DNA from: Straminergon stramineum
Taxonomy: Eukaryota > Streptophyta > Bryopsida > Hypnales > Calliergonaceae
DNA: 64,000 nucleotides
Assembly (NCBI GenBank): GCA_963920665.1
Contig: OY987269.1
Coordinates: 21,454,501-21,518,500 of the forward strand
Direction: 5' to 3'
Below the pieces are notes generated by a model, which worked only from the letters and a program-made list of their open reading frames with translations, had not been told where the DNA came from and did no database searches. Below are positions 1-10,981 of the stretch, piece by piece. Position 1 is the first letter of the stretch. Each line of letters begins with the position of its first letter. Position numbers and translations under genes: made by a program.

Positions 1-1
1 A

Positions 2-1114
2 GACAAGGAAGATCAACCTCCTTGTTGTTCCAGTGCCCGGTGTGAGACGAAGGTGCTTACTTCCAGAGGGAAAGGGCACAGGCATGGAAACAGTGTTGGA
101 GGCTTTGACAAGACCAAGGGTGGAAGAAAGAGTTCTGATGTCTGCGAGAGTAATTGCTGTAGTGATGTTCCAGCAGTCTCGATTGCTCAGCCTAAGCTTC
201 CAGGTTGTGGATCTTCAAGAAATTGCTGTTTGCCAGAAGATGAATTAGTTCAGGAAGCAGAGCTCTTGCACAAGTCGCGGATTGCAGAAGCAGGTGCCCG
301 GTGTTGCTCGAAGGGAAGTTGCAATGACCTTGCTTCACTTGCTGTTGATGATGCGATTCTCAAGAATGGCTCTGACTGCTCTTCCCAAGGCAGTTGCAAT
401 CAACCTAAAGCCAGTGGCCCGTTGACCTCGATTTCAACAGGATGCTGTGCAAAAACGAACTCAACTCCAAAACAGCACTGTCATGAAATCCGCAAGGAGA
501 GTCTCTTGAATAGTGCAGAGCCTGTCGTATATTCGGACCAATCCAACAGTGTCAAGAAGGAGCCAGCTTCTGGATGTTGTTCCAAAGGAAGCTGCAAGGC
601 GCCTCCTAACAAGAAGCCTCCCTCTCCTGCAATAGAGGTGAGGGCGGATCCAGATTCAAGTGCCTCTAATGGTCCCAGCGCCGCAAAGACAGGATGTTGC
701 GCGAGTGGGAGCTGCAAGTCGCCTCTTGACAAGAAGCCTCTTTCTCCTGCAATAGAGGTGAGGGCGGATCCAGATTCAAGTGCCTCTAATGGTCCCAGCG
801 CCGCAAAGACAGGATGCTGTGCGAGCGGGAGCTGCAAGGCGCCTCTTGACAAGAAGGACCCCTCTACAGAAATTTGGGAGGATTCAAATTTATGCGGTTC
901 CAGCACCGTGAAGCCAGTAGGTGGTTGTGATGCAGGTGATTGCTGCAAGTCATCTGAGTTTGATGCAGAAACTTTACGCGGAAATTGGACTGTTGCAGAC
1001 TCGTCTGCAGCAAGCGAGGACCCATCAAAAGCGGTATCAACCTCAACCGACTCCTGCTGTGTCGATCCATCCAGGTGTAAATCTTGCGTTGTAACAATTG
1101 CCAGAGAAGTTTGA
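2..1114 (+). CDS. C-terminal part of a Cys-rich metal-binding protein, possibly a Zn/Cd P1B-ATPase (HMA) tail; 5' end outside window
   Basis: The frame is open from base 2 to a TGA at 1112-1114 (370 codons seen), so the start and probably most of the protein lie to the left. The visible part has no catalytic motif. It is a low-complexity tail rich in Cys pairs: CCSSARC, CESNCC, CGSSRNCC, three CCSKGSC-like blocks, CCASGSC twice, CDAGDCC and a terminal CCVDPSRCKSC. Long Cys-pair tails of this sort are known at the cytosolic C-terminus of plant HMA2/HMA4 zinc/cadmium-pumping ATPases, where they bind Zn or Cd; that assignment is inference from composition. A metallothionein-like or other Cys-rich protein is the alternative. 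Two consecutive 120-bp units (601-720, 721-840) are almost identical, so the tail has grown by tandem duplication in frame. The ATPase core (DKTGT, CPC) should be sought upstream. Confidence 0.5.
   Translation, partial: DKEDQPPCCSSARCETKVLTSRGKGHRHGNSVGGFDKTKGGRKSSDVCESNCCSDVPAVSIAQPKLPGCGSSRNCCLPEDELVQEAELLHKSRIAEAGARCCSKGSCNDLASLAVDDAILKNGSDCSSQGSCNQPKASGPLTSISTGCCAKTNSTPKQHCHEIRKESLLNSAEPVVYSDQSNSVKKEPASGCCSKGSCKAPPNKKPPSPAIEVRADPDSSASNGPSAAKTGCCASGSCKSPLDKKPLSPAIEVRADPDSSASNGPSAAKTGCCASGSCKAPLDKKDPSTEIWEDSNLCGSSTVKPVGGCDAGDCCKSSEFDAETLRGNWTVADSSAASEDPSKAVSTSTDSCCVDPSRCKSCVVTIAREV
601..858 (+). repeat. In-frame 120-bp tandem duplication in the Cys-rich tail
   Basis: Bases 601-720 and 721-840 align without gaps with only a few differences, and 841-858 starts a third unit. 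Each unit encodes 40 residues with one CCASGSC-type metal-binding block and a PLDKK-type linker. The few differences indicate a recent duplication, and the multiple-of-three length keeps the frame. Confidence 0.9.
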
Positions 1115-2762
1115 GATTGTGCTAAGGCTTGAACTATGGCTGTCGGTGACAAACATGAACATCCGATGCTAAACTCTGTGCCAATGTTTCGTAAAGTTTC
1201 AAGTGCTGTATATTGGACAAGTAGTCAATTAGATGCTTGTAAGTGGAACTGAAAATGGCTGGATATATGTATCTATATCTAGCTTGTGGTTTAAGTGGGA
1301 TCCGACATCACATTCTTCAGCAATGTGACAGACAGGATAATTCCCCCAGGGTAACAGAGATCCCGTGAATTTCCGTCAAGAATATGTCTTTTCTAGTTGG
1401 ATGCTGATGCGTTTGTCACTTGCTCATTTTCCTTGTGGAACAAACTATTCCTCAAAATCATCCTTGATTAAACATTCTAGTCTTACAGTAGATGTTAAAT
1501 TAGTCCTATAATATCTATCAAATGGATTCTGGAGAGATTTATAATTGGCAGTGTCTTGTGTGAGGTGATCCTGTAGCGAATAGCAAATTTATACTATTCA
1601 TTTGTTAGAACATCAGGGGATGCTGTGGAGATATTTGCGAGTTTATTAGGTTCTCTTTGGAGAAGTAGTAGAGTGGTTGTTCTCACAACAAAGAGACTGA
1701 TGGTGTTCTTCAAGTTGAGAATGTTAATTTGTTGCATTTCAACCTGTTGTAACAAAACAGGACGAGATGGAAAGCTGCAAGCTTTCTTTCTCACGTGTGT
1801 GAAGAGGGTGATGATGATCATGGTGCAAAGGTTGAAGCAATTTTGTAGTAAAGAAAACAACATATGGAAATCAATGAAAAGATAAGCTGTCCAAAAAAAT
1901 TCAGTGTTTTTCAAGTTAAGCGCATAGTTGATGATTTTGCATTTTTTTCTCCCAATTGAAATGAAAGATTGTTGTCAGTACATTTCTATCCATTTCAGTT
2001 GTGGCTACCACCAGCGATGAAAACTTAGTTGTCAGACGATAGAATTACAAGGTGATCGAAGTGTCTCTCAAGTATTATTAAAATAGCAAATTTAGGAGTG
2101 GTTTTAGCAACTTGAGCAAAACATGAAAATCACTTCTTCAGTCACTACCACCCTACCACCCAAACTTGTGAGCTTCAAGATGAAATTCCTGACAACTTCT
2201 GTGAGCATGAATGATTGCCAGTAAATTGTTTTAAGTACTGTTCTGCCTGCGCAGAGACTTCATTTGTGACGATTTTTTTCAAAAGTTGGGCGATTTTAGG
2301 AAAAAAATAAAGGAATGTTTTGTTAAATGTTCTGCATTTTTTATCGGATGAAAATGACAAAAGTCTCCCAAAATATTTCAAAGTAGGATGCTATTGCCTT
2401 ACATGGATGAATTTCCATACATTTGGATTGTATAACTGTTATTTCACCTGTACTTAATGTACACTCATATTTAAGAAAGTAACTAGATTCATCTCTCCAA
2501 TCAAGATAGAGAGTCAACCTTCATTAAGTAGTGCATTCTAACCTGACTGCCCGCTGGGTGATAATCACGTTGATAGATAAGCTTAAATGGTCTGAATATA
2601 TGACAAATGATCTACTGTACACAGTGTGCAAGATATTCAATTTAGAATGGCATTCAAGGGCGAGTCATAACAAAAATCTGAGAAATTAAGCCAGTTCCGC
2701 CAAAAGAACCAGAGTCACATCTCTCTCCAAAACGTATGGAATTCAATTTGAGCATGCTTGTA

Positions 2763-3428
2763 GGGGAGGCAACCCATTACTGATCACCGCCCCCATTCTG
2801 ATAGCATAAGATGGAGTAATTTCAATCAGGAGGTGATTAACAATGATTAATGCTGGTACAGTTTCTGGCACGGTTGTGGTGCATTATGATTGGCTACAAG
2901 ACTCTCAATATTGCAATCAACCCTTGTTGGATTTTGCAACCAGCCCTTGGTCAGAAATGGAGGATGCTAAATCCTGCAAACGAAGTGGGCCCAGCAGGGG
3001 CAGATTTACCATAGGGAAAGACACAGGAATTTTTAATTTTTTGCACATTATTTTTTTTGCAAATTCCGTATTCATATTTGCAATCAGAGACCCCAAATTA
3101 GCTAGGAGAGGTCTAGAATGTACCCTAGACGCGGCTCAAAATAGGGGGCAGGTTTTACTTTTACCCTAGGTAAAATGCAAAATGCCCTTGCGGGGCCCAC
3201 TTTGTTTGCAGGATTTAGCGTCCTGTGTCAGAAATAGGAAGGTATATATGACCAATATGGGTGGAATAGAATCTTTAGGTAAAAAATCCGTAGTAGTTAT
3301 GTTTTAAGAAATAAAAATCTGAAAGATTATGGAAATCTTATGAACTCTACTTTTGCACATGGGAAATTTCCCACTGTTGCGAATACGTGTATTTGCTTAA
3401 ATGGTCAGAAATGGGTTGCCTCCCCTAA
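2763..3428. mobile_element. MITE-like element with 17-bp or longer terminal inverted repeats
   Basis: AGGGGAGGCAACCCATT at the left end is matched by its reverse complement AATGGGTTGCCTCCCCT at the right end, and the next bases (CTGATC / GGTCAG) also nearly pair. The enclosed DNA has no transposase frame, so the element is non-autonomous. No clear target-site duplication was seen. A second inverted-repeat unit (2966-3219) lies inside it. Confidence 0.6.
2966..3219. mobile_element. Nested 254-bp inverted-repeat element
   Basis: It starts GCTAAATCCTGCAAAC and ends GTTTGCAGGATTTAGC. The pairing continues inward through AAGTGGGCCC and GGGCCCACTT, giving arms of over 35 bp with few mismatches. 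There is no coding capacity. It sits inside the larger element at 2763-3428, so it is either a later insertion or part of that element's internal hairpin. The motif GTCAGAAAT occurs in direct orientation a few bases outside each end. Confidence 0.6.
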
Positions 3429-4042
3429 ATAAGATATCCATTCCTTGTGATTCATTGAACTCAACAGACACATTGATAACTGAATTGCTGTACCACCAAC
3501 AGAGATTAAAATTATTAGATGACATGTAACAAGACATCCTCAAAGAATGTGGATCATAACTTGATCATACCCCGGACCCAGTGATAACAAGGATAAATGC
3601 ACTCAATTGAGCTATGCCCTACCCTAAAAAAATATTCTTGTACCATCAAGATATGGTCGAGATGGCATTCGAGAGCCAGAAGGCTGGATAATCTGATAAG
3701 TTAATGTCAAGTGCATCATCAGATGGAACTACCGAGCCGTTTCCGTTTCCTTCAGATTCTTCAATTCTTTAAAAACCAGGAACTCAAGGCAACAGCAGGT
3801 TACGACACTCGAATTCCTTCAATCTTCAAAATCTCCAAGAACCAAGAGCTTCCATAATGTTGCCATGCCGCTTCCTTGAATCTCAAAAGTCCAAACTCGA
3901 AGTATTGCCTTGAATCTTAAAAGCCCAAATGTCACGTCCTTTCCTCGAATCTTAAAACATCGAAATTCTAAGTCAGCTCTTCGAATCACAAAAGTCCAAT
4001 TAACAAGTTGTTTCCGAGAGTCGCGAAAAACCCAAATACCTC

Positions 4043-4365
4043 CCTTGAATCTCAAACCTCCAAATCTGTACTGACTGTGAATCAAATCAAAGACCTCACC
4101 GCACTTCTAAATTCACAACCAATTCTTCTTCACACTCACTGGAGTCCTCACCCTTCCTCTCAATCCTTCTTCTCATGAACACCCAGGGTTTAGGGTTTAG
4201 TGGCTCCCTTGAATTCCAAACCTCCAAATCTGCACTTACTGGGAATCAAAATCAAAGACCTCACCGAACTTCTGAAGTAAATTCACAACCAATCCTTCTT
4301 CACAATCGCTGGAATCCTCACCCTTCTTCGCAATCCTTCTTCTCATCAACACCCAGGGTTCCAGG
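4043..4365. repeat. About 160-bp direct duplication beside the GDSL stop codon
   Basis: Bases about 4043-4193 and 4204-4365 are diverged copies of the same CT-rich sequence: both contain AAATTCACAACCAAT, a CTTCTTCACA block and end near CACCCAGGGTT. The copies are joined by two telomere-like AGGGTTT units. On the GDSL (minus) strand this is immediate 3' flank or 3' UTR. Confidence 0.75.
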
Positions 4366-4430
4366 GTTTCAGAGTTCCAGAGTTTAAGAGTTTAGGGTCC
4401 AGGGTTTTAGGATTTATTAGGATTTGAGGC

Positions 4431-7292
4431 TCACAGCGCCAGCAACTGCTTGACATTCATAGGCGTGATCACATCCTCCCCCCCATTCAGAAACCACCCA
4501 CTCGCAATCTCATTCACTCTCTCCGTGGGGTGAAACGCATCCCAGAACACGGATTTGCTTCGATCCGTACACAAATTTCCCAGACTTCTGCACGCTCCAT
4601 CGATCCCGTTGAACTTCCCTAAGCCGCAGCACGCCGTGGCCGGAGGGTCCGTGAACCCGTACTGCGAGGGGTTTCCAACAATGCGGCTCACGACCTCGTA
4701 GGCGTTCGTGAGGACGAACACGGAGTTCGGGAGCTGGGATTGGAGCGTCTGCAGGAGGGGCTTCAATGCGGAGTTGAAGCCGAGCGCATAGTTGTTCACC
4801 TCGGGCACGCACGCGCCGGAAGCGCTCCGAGAAGACAGGATGGAAGGGGCGCAACCAATGGGGCCGATGTTGGAGATGATGAACTTGCGCATGCCCAAGC
4901 CGTAGGCAGTCTGCAATGCAACGGATTTCAGAGCGATTGGAAGGTTAGAATGAGGCGTCTTCGGTTTCAAACCTTGAACACTGAACCTAATTGCATCACC
5001 TTGAGCAGGGAGCGTAGTTTCTATTGTTTAAAGCGAAGAAATCACGATTGGGGTGCAACACTGTAAAGCATTGAACATAGTTTGTATCATTTCAAGCGTT
5101 AAACCCTGAACCTAATTGCAACGCTGACATGAGTTCATTTGAGGTCACCTTTTTTTTCTTTAAATCATAGATACTACATGTTTTTTTACGAGCATGTGTG
5201 GCACAACTTCATTTGCTTTGTACTCACCTAATATAACCTAGGCGTGACATTATTTGTTGCTGTTTTTACTATTTACTATGCTAGATTGAGTATTTGAATG
5301 GGATGTGCCATGGTTTGTCGTGAGCACATGTCACTGGCTTGTCGCTTCGCAGGGTGGTGTGCCATGCACCCACTACAAGTTGTAGCATACCGCATGCATT
5401 TGAGATCAATTTACTCCTGTCCATGATTGTGGAGTTTCACAATTAGCTGTGATTACCTTATAATAGGTTAAGAATCATCTACACACTAAAGTAAACTCAT
5501 TTATGGTTGATTGGTATGCACGGTTGTGGGAAGAGATCGATTGACATGGAAGAGCAGGCAGGCTTACTGTACCCGGAGCTGGCCTTCGAAGGTATTGATG
5601 AGGAGGTCTTGGTATTGAGCAGGGTTGTACTTGCTTTGGGTGCTGGTGGTGGCTGCCAAATAGTTGTTCACGTAATCGTTGCCTCCAATGGAGAACGAGT
5701 AGATGGCATTGGCAACCAACTGCTCCATGCTGGCTTCACCTATCACTTGCGCCAACTGTTGCTTTGTTTTCTGGAAGTAGCCAAACTGCTGCGACATCGT
5801 CAACCGCCCAATCTGAACACAAAAGCACACATGGCATCAGAGTGACCAAATTTCAATAAACCTGTCGAGAATGAAGAAGAAACCGGCATTGACATCTCAA
5901 TAGTAGATCAATGATGAAGAAGAAACCAACATTGACAAGTTACGACAACTCCAGAGAAGATCGACAACAGGTTGAACCATATTCTAGTGTACATAGAAAT
6001 CTTTGAATCAACTTAGATTATCTTTTTTTCCATGGACTCAAATGACACCCTAAGAATGAAGAAGAAACCCAACGTTCCCAACAAATTCTGACAACCGAGA
6101 AGAAAATAAAAGAGAAGACCAGCAACAGGTCAGCCATGTTTCAAGTTAAGTTAAATCATCTTTTTTTACATGGACTCCAACGAAACCCGACTCCACAGCT
6201 AAACAATGTTATGAACCCACGAATAAGAAGAGAATTTTGATTGAATTGGTTAAGATTTGTGCAGCTGAATGAAAACTTATATCTAGATCCGTCCAAACAA
6301 CCACTTCCGTAGCTGATTTACGCCATTTTTAATCAATATAATTCTGTTGAAGACCCTATTATCAATTTCTTATTTGCTCAGTGGGAATTGATTACTGCTG
6401 GACAGTGATCTTCAAACGGAAATTAAAATGTGATGAATTTCTTACAAAGATGGAGCCTGTTTCTTCGAGGATGCCTGCCCCAGCAGAAGCGTAGTTGACT
6501 CCATGGAGAAGGTTGGTTCCCGTGGCTTCCGGGGCCAGCACGGGAAGAGCATACGGAATCCCCAGATACTCACCTACACAACAAGCACAAATTTCGAATT
6601 GTTTCTAAAACCTACTTGGAGCCACCTCTTCCTAGGAAAGAAAACCTTAATAATAGTTTTTGGAGCCTTGTGCACTAGAATGTCAAGATTCGCAATTGTG
6701 GGCACTATGAAACACACTATTTTCACAAACATGAACATGTAAGGTATGTATACTAAAAAGTGACCCATTCCCCATTTTTTCCCCTAACTACACTTGTCCA
6801 AGATTTTGGACAAAAATGTCATGTGCATGTAAATAGAAGGCACAATAGGGAAGTCGCCCACATTTGTGTTATCCTCACCTTCATAAATTGAGAAAAGAAG
6901 AATCACATTGTACCCAACTAGTTTAAAACCAGTTATTTCGTGAGATCTAACTCCCCACTTGAGATTATGAAATTCAATGTTCAAAGAATTCATGAGTCCA
7001 TTGATTCACCAAATGCAGGTCCCATTAATCAATTCATCGACTTACTGATGAAATCCGGGATGATTTTGCCATTACAAAACCGCCCAGTGGCTTGTTGATC
7101 CGGCCAGTCAATCCCATAAGGCTTATGGTCGGCCTCCGCCAACGTGAAGAAGTAGTTGTTGTTGCCCACATCCACCAAAGAGTCGCCCAGAGTAAAAGTC
7201 GCCGGAGGCCCTTGTGCTTGCACCACCACCACCATCACCCCCATGAAGACCACCACCATCCCCATCCTCAAGCCTCCCATCTTTGCAACCAT
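4431..7292 (-). CDS. GDSL esterase/lipase (SGNH hydrolase), secreted; four exons
   Basis: Exons on the minus strand are 7292-7046, 6573-6446, 5812-5573 and 4910-4431; all junctions are GT-AG and keep frame, giving 364 residues, normal for plant GDSL esterases. A hydrophobic N-terminus (about residues 10-24) ending in AQG is a likely signal peptide, so an apoplastic or cell-wall enzyme acting on lipid or polyester substrates is expected. Block I is FTLGDSLVDVGNNN with the nucleophile Ser38, block II has Gly114 in YASAGAG, block III is GGND (168-171), and block V is FWDAFHPTE with Asp329 and His332. All catalytic residues are present. The start chosen is the Met (MVAKMGG) just before the signal segment. 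A TATATA-like string lies only 22-31 bp upstream of this ATG (minus strand, about 7314-7323), so the real start may be Met5, Met10 or Met12. Substrate cannot be inferred. Confidence 0.93.
5867..6190. repeat. About 140-bp tandem duplication in GDSL intron 2
   Basis: Two consecutive copies, about 5912-6050 and 6053-6190, share GAAGAAGAAACC, a CAACAGGT block and the ending CATCTTTTTTTACATGGACTC or close variants. A shorter partial copy of the start lies at about 5867-5890. It is confined to the intron between exons 2 and 3 of the GDSL gene. Confidence 0.75.
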
Positions 7293-7679
7293 GAAATTCT
7301 CCAACAAACGTGGAATATATAAATCCGGGTTGCTCCGGCAGAGAATTCGACAACGACACACACGTCTAGAAGATCGATCCCGTGTCTGTTCACACAAGAA
7401 TATTCCACCACGCACACCACATGATTAGAGACTGAACCGCAAACAGTAGATTCTATTCTCTCCCATCCCTTCCGTGTTCGTCAAGCAGAAGAAATCTAGC
7501 TCAAGCTAGATCATGCAACAAACGCTGGGGTGGAGGTTACGGAAATTGCTTGCATCTTGTGAAAGGAATGTAGCGCTATACTATTTGAATTCGATTTCAG
7601 TTTCTGCGCGCAATAGATACAGAACTTGTACTATACAGCATTTGTGTACAATCGCAGAACTCTACAAGTAGCGTACGTT

Positions 7680-8405
7680 TTGTAGCTTAGTTGCATTGTT
7701 AGGTTCTCGTTACAAAGGTATGTTTGTCTGTGGGCAGCTGAATATGTGGATATTATACGAACCACTTATAGCGAAACTGTACAAACGGCTTAAAATTGGT
7801 GTACTCAAATATGTTTTCGGCTAAAACATGAAAATGAAGTCAGTGCTGGATTTCGATCCATTGCCAAATCAAAGCACCGTCGCAGGTTTGAAGGCATTAA
7901 AAATACGTGCTGTTGTTAAGCTACGTTGTGAGGTTCTTCTTGAAATGTATATTTATCTAGAAGGAAGCTGTATGGGCAGTATAAGAACCATGAATAGAGA
8001 GACCTCTACGAAGTCCACAAATGGCTCAAAATTGGCACTCACACATTTTTTCGACTACAACATGAAAACTATATCGGTGCTGCATTTCGATCCAAATGAA
8101 TGCCGAATCAAAGCAATGTCGCAGATTTCAAGGCATTCATTGGGCGTACATCCTATGGCTAAGCTACATTGTGAGCCTCTTGTTACAATGGCAGCTGAAT
8201 GCATTATAAGAACCATAAATAGAGAGACCTCTACAAACTCTACAAACAGCTCAAAATTGGCACTCATACATTTTCGGCAACAATACAAAAAAATTATTCC
8301 AACGCCGCTGCATTTCGATCCAATGCCAAATCCAAATCAAAGTCACAGCTCACAAGGCACTGAGCGTCCGTGCTGTGGTTAAGCTACATTGTGACCTTTT
8401 AGTTA
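7680..8405. repeat. Diverged tandem array of about three 225-240-bp units
   Basis: Recurring anchors are AAAATTGG followed by an ACTC-containing stretch (about 7791, 8030, 8253), GCATTTCGATCCA-type strings (about 7849, 8081, 8309) and TTAAGCTACRTTGTGA-type strings (about 7916, 8158, 8379), giving periods near 239 and 223 bp. Frames through it are not conserved between units, so it does not look like coding DNA. It lies upstream of the GDSL gene. Confidence 0.8.
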
Positions 8406-10166
8406 CAACAAGAGATGAGTATCTATGAGCACCGCCAAACGATCTCGACATGAATTCACATCACCTACAATGGAAAGCCAAAAACATCAGCACTTGATGA
8501 GCTCACTCTTACAACCAAATAAAGCATTAATCCACCACCATCCTATGAAGAATTACATTTTCATGTAAGTGAAACGGCAACTGAATGAGCTCACCAAGTG
8601 GTGGGCAAGTCTTCACAGCTGAGCTCGTAATGGGAAGCTGATGAGTGGAAGCTCCAGGAGGAGAGGAGGGTGAAGAAGAACTGAAGATGAAGAAGTAGAA
8701 GTAGAAGAAGAACAGCAGCTCTGAATCAGCAGCTCTCCGCTGCAGATATTAAATGGATTCTAGCTTGGCAGTGACTAGGATTGTCAAGTTGGGGAAGATC
8801 GAGACTGTTCCGTCCTCATTTACTCTGCTACCAACTTCCTTTAGTATGATCCAACTGTTTTTAGGCACGCAATTTCTTTGCTCTTACAGCTTTGTCGAGG
8901 TCGAATCCCACTCAGTGCTCGACAGTGGAAGAGCGGCAGAGTAGAAGTAGACGTGACACTCTGAATGGACAGAGAGAGAGCCTTTCAAGTTCCAGTTTGA
9001 CCAACTGTGTAGAAAGGAATGTTTTTGTGTCTGACACCATTGATTGTTTTATTAGCAATAAATAGATTTCGTTCCGTTTAAGAACTTAATGAGTTTCACG
9101 CGTTATTTTTCAACACAATTGCAGATTCAGTGCGGAATTTAGTGTAGAGTTTGGTGTAATACTGTAATATAAGGTGGGAGCACCCACAAGCGTCAATGTA
9201 AGCAATTCATCATATTTGGAGGCATCTTTTATTTACAATTATATTTTTTCAGTATTATTCAGTGAAAATCATGAATATTCCAAAAAAAAATTAGATTTTT
9301 CGGATGTCGTATGTAATTTCTATGATTTTTCAAAGTGCCGGCTCCCTAGACCACTGCATGTGTCACATAGGTGGACCCAAATCTGAACTCTGCCAAAATC
9401 AGCTGTCAGTGAATCACAGTTAAGTATGTGTCGTTCACATGTGTCAGCCAATCAGAATTAAACATGTGAAAAACACATTAACTAAAGTCTAGGGACACAT
9501 TTTAGTGATATCTAGAGTACAAGGATGGGATCAGGGACGCTAATTGGTGTTTCTACCTTAATATAGGGCTTTGAATCTCAAACCCTCCTTGTACTCTATT
9601 TGCTCTACTTGATGGATATTGATATCTTATCTCGAAAGGGACTGTCGTTTATCAGTTATTTACGTGGTAGCTTATTGAAGTTGAGATCATTAGACCATTG
9701 TAATAACACATTCAATTAGATTGTTTTTTGTTTTTTGTGGACATCAACTGGGTAATTAAAGAAAAAGGGGGCAATGCGAAGAAGCATTTTCAAAGTAATC
9801 AGAGTTTTGTGGACTTTTAAAATTGTTATGCATGACAGGTTTCTCAAGGACATAACAAGGATATAACCCATTCTCTCCTGAGTAGGGTTTTTCCAGGGGG
9901 GGGGGGGGGGTTTACAGGTTTCTCTACCTAATACTTCTCTAGGTGGGGCTCAGTAAATTTGAAAGCTGCTGTGATGTTTAAAGTCCATTCTAGGGCTTGA
10001 TTGTTAAGTCTTTCCTTGGTATTTATGGTTTCATAAGATAGACCCTTTCTAATTTTTGATTAATGTAGTGAATCTGCACAAGATTTGGATGTTGAAATAC
10101 TGATCAATTAATGCCATTAACCAAACTTTTATTTTGACCCATTGACCTAGACAACAAGAAAAGTTT

Positions 10167-10233
10167 TTTTGTTTTTGTTTTTTTTGACACGAATGAAACG
10201 GAATTTCATTGTGAAGGGGAAATTACAAGCCTG
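10167..10233 (-). mobile_element. 67-bp retroelement 3'-end fragment with 14-bp target duplication
   Basis: AACAAGAAAAGTTT occurs at 10153-10166 and again at 10234-10247. Between them is a T-rich run followed by sequence that on the minus strand reads as a non-LTR retroelement tail (AATGAAATTCC then poly-A). The insertion is therefore a very short SINE or truncated LINE end in minus orientation. Confidence 0.75.
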
Positions 10234-10283
10234 AACAAGAAAAGTTTCAAACCTTTGGTTGTTTCCAAATGGTTTTGGAAATC

Positions 10284-10504
10284 GCTCTCACTTGGAGATG
10301 TGTTGGAAGTTTGTGCATCCTCAGATGGGGACCTTTGATTAATCTAGGCTTTGTGGGTTCCGTGGTTGTGGCTCATTGGCCAAGTAGGTGCTGTGCATGG
10401 TCTATAGTTGTCTGAAGATGTAAAAATGTTTTCGCAGGGGTCTTAGCCTCTGGTTCGCTGCATTGTTTCTGTTTGCAATAGAAATCGTCCATGTGTTTCA
10501 AAAA
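10284..10504 (+). mobile_element. 221-bp SINE or truncated LINE with 17-bp target duplication
   Basis: AAATGGTTTTGGAAATC (10267-10283) and AAATGGTTTTGAAAATC (10505-10521) differ at one base and flank the insert, which ends in an A-run on the plus strand next to the right duplication. This is the signature of LINE-machinery insertion. The insert has no open frame of note; whether it is a SINE or a 5'-truncated LINE cannot be told by eye. Confidence 0.8.
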
Positions 10505-10536
10505 AAATGGTTTTGAAAATCCCTAGTATAATTTAA

Positions 10537-10675
10537 CCCTGTAAGAATGCAATCCCCCGTGACTAAGGTAGTGTCCAGAATTCTTCGATTATTGGACCAA
10601 TAGATGCATTCTCTTTTTCTACAGTCAATAGAAGTCATCCATCAGACCATTCTAGTAGGCAGCATCCTTACAGGG
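10537..10675. mobile_element. 139-bp MITE with CCCTGTAAG ends flanked by TTAA
   Basis: Ends are CCCTGTAAGAATGC and GCATCCTTACAGGG, with TTAA at 10533-10536 and 10676-10679. The internal sequence matches, in reverse orientation, part of the element at about 38.83-38.94 kb (shared strings such as GACTGTAGAAAAA and CTATTGGTCCA). It has no coding capacity. TTAA targets with CCC ends are characteristic of piggyBac-type elements; assignment to that superfamily is inference. Confidence 0.75.
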
Positions 10676-10851
10676 TTAATAAGACCCACAAAGATTGGAA
10701 AATAACTATAAGAAATAACAACACTAGCCAAAGAGAAACACAGAATGCTTATGCAAAATCCCAGCTACCTCAGGGCTGTTCAGCAAGCTCCAACATTCCT
10801 GGAGTCCAGAGTCCAGACATGGCCATTGCCATTGATACATATAAAAGGGAA

Positions 10852-10981
10852 ATTTAGCAAGTGGATGATGATCACACTATAACAAAACTTGGTTAAAAAA
10901 ACGCACTTAAAATTAGGTGCAGTTTTCTTGTTTTTTTAACAAGTTTTGTTGTAGTGTGATCATCATCAAACTTGCAATTTA
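10852..10981. mobile_element. About 130-bp hairpin element (CACTATAACAAAA arms)
   Basis: GATGATCACACTATAACAAA and its near reverse complement ending TGTAGTGTGATCATC form arms of over 40 bp with few mismatches; the centre (GCACTTAAAATTAGGTGC) is itself partly palindromic. It could be a miniature transposon, and a transcript would fold into a small-RNA-precursor-like hairpin. CACTA ends alone do not prove CACTA-type origin, because the symmetry continues outside them and no 3-bp duplication was found. Confidence 0.65.

Larger units (their letters stand above)
1115..4430. other. Intergenic region between the Cys-rich gene and the GDSL gene
   Basis: No convincing gene. It holds the 3' flank of the Cys-rich gene, a pair of nested inverted-repeat elements (2763-3428 and 2966-3219), and near the right end a 160-bp direct duplication beside the GDSL stop codon. 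Short open frames here lack recognisable domains or splice structure. Confidence 0.6.

Noticed and set aside
481..1152. 223-codon minus-strand frame opposite the Cys-rich gene
   Set aside because: It mirrors the repeat structure of the sense frame and has low-complexity Leu/Gln/Ser content; the Cys-motif frame is the convincing one.
7828..8382. 184-codon open frame in the 230-bp tandem array
   Set aside because: The repeat units differ in length by amounts that are not multiples of three, so the frame is not shared between units; it is chance.
8896..8935. tRNA-like GTCGAATCCCAC string
   Set aside because: There are no matching acceptor, D or anticodon stems at the right distances.
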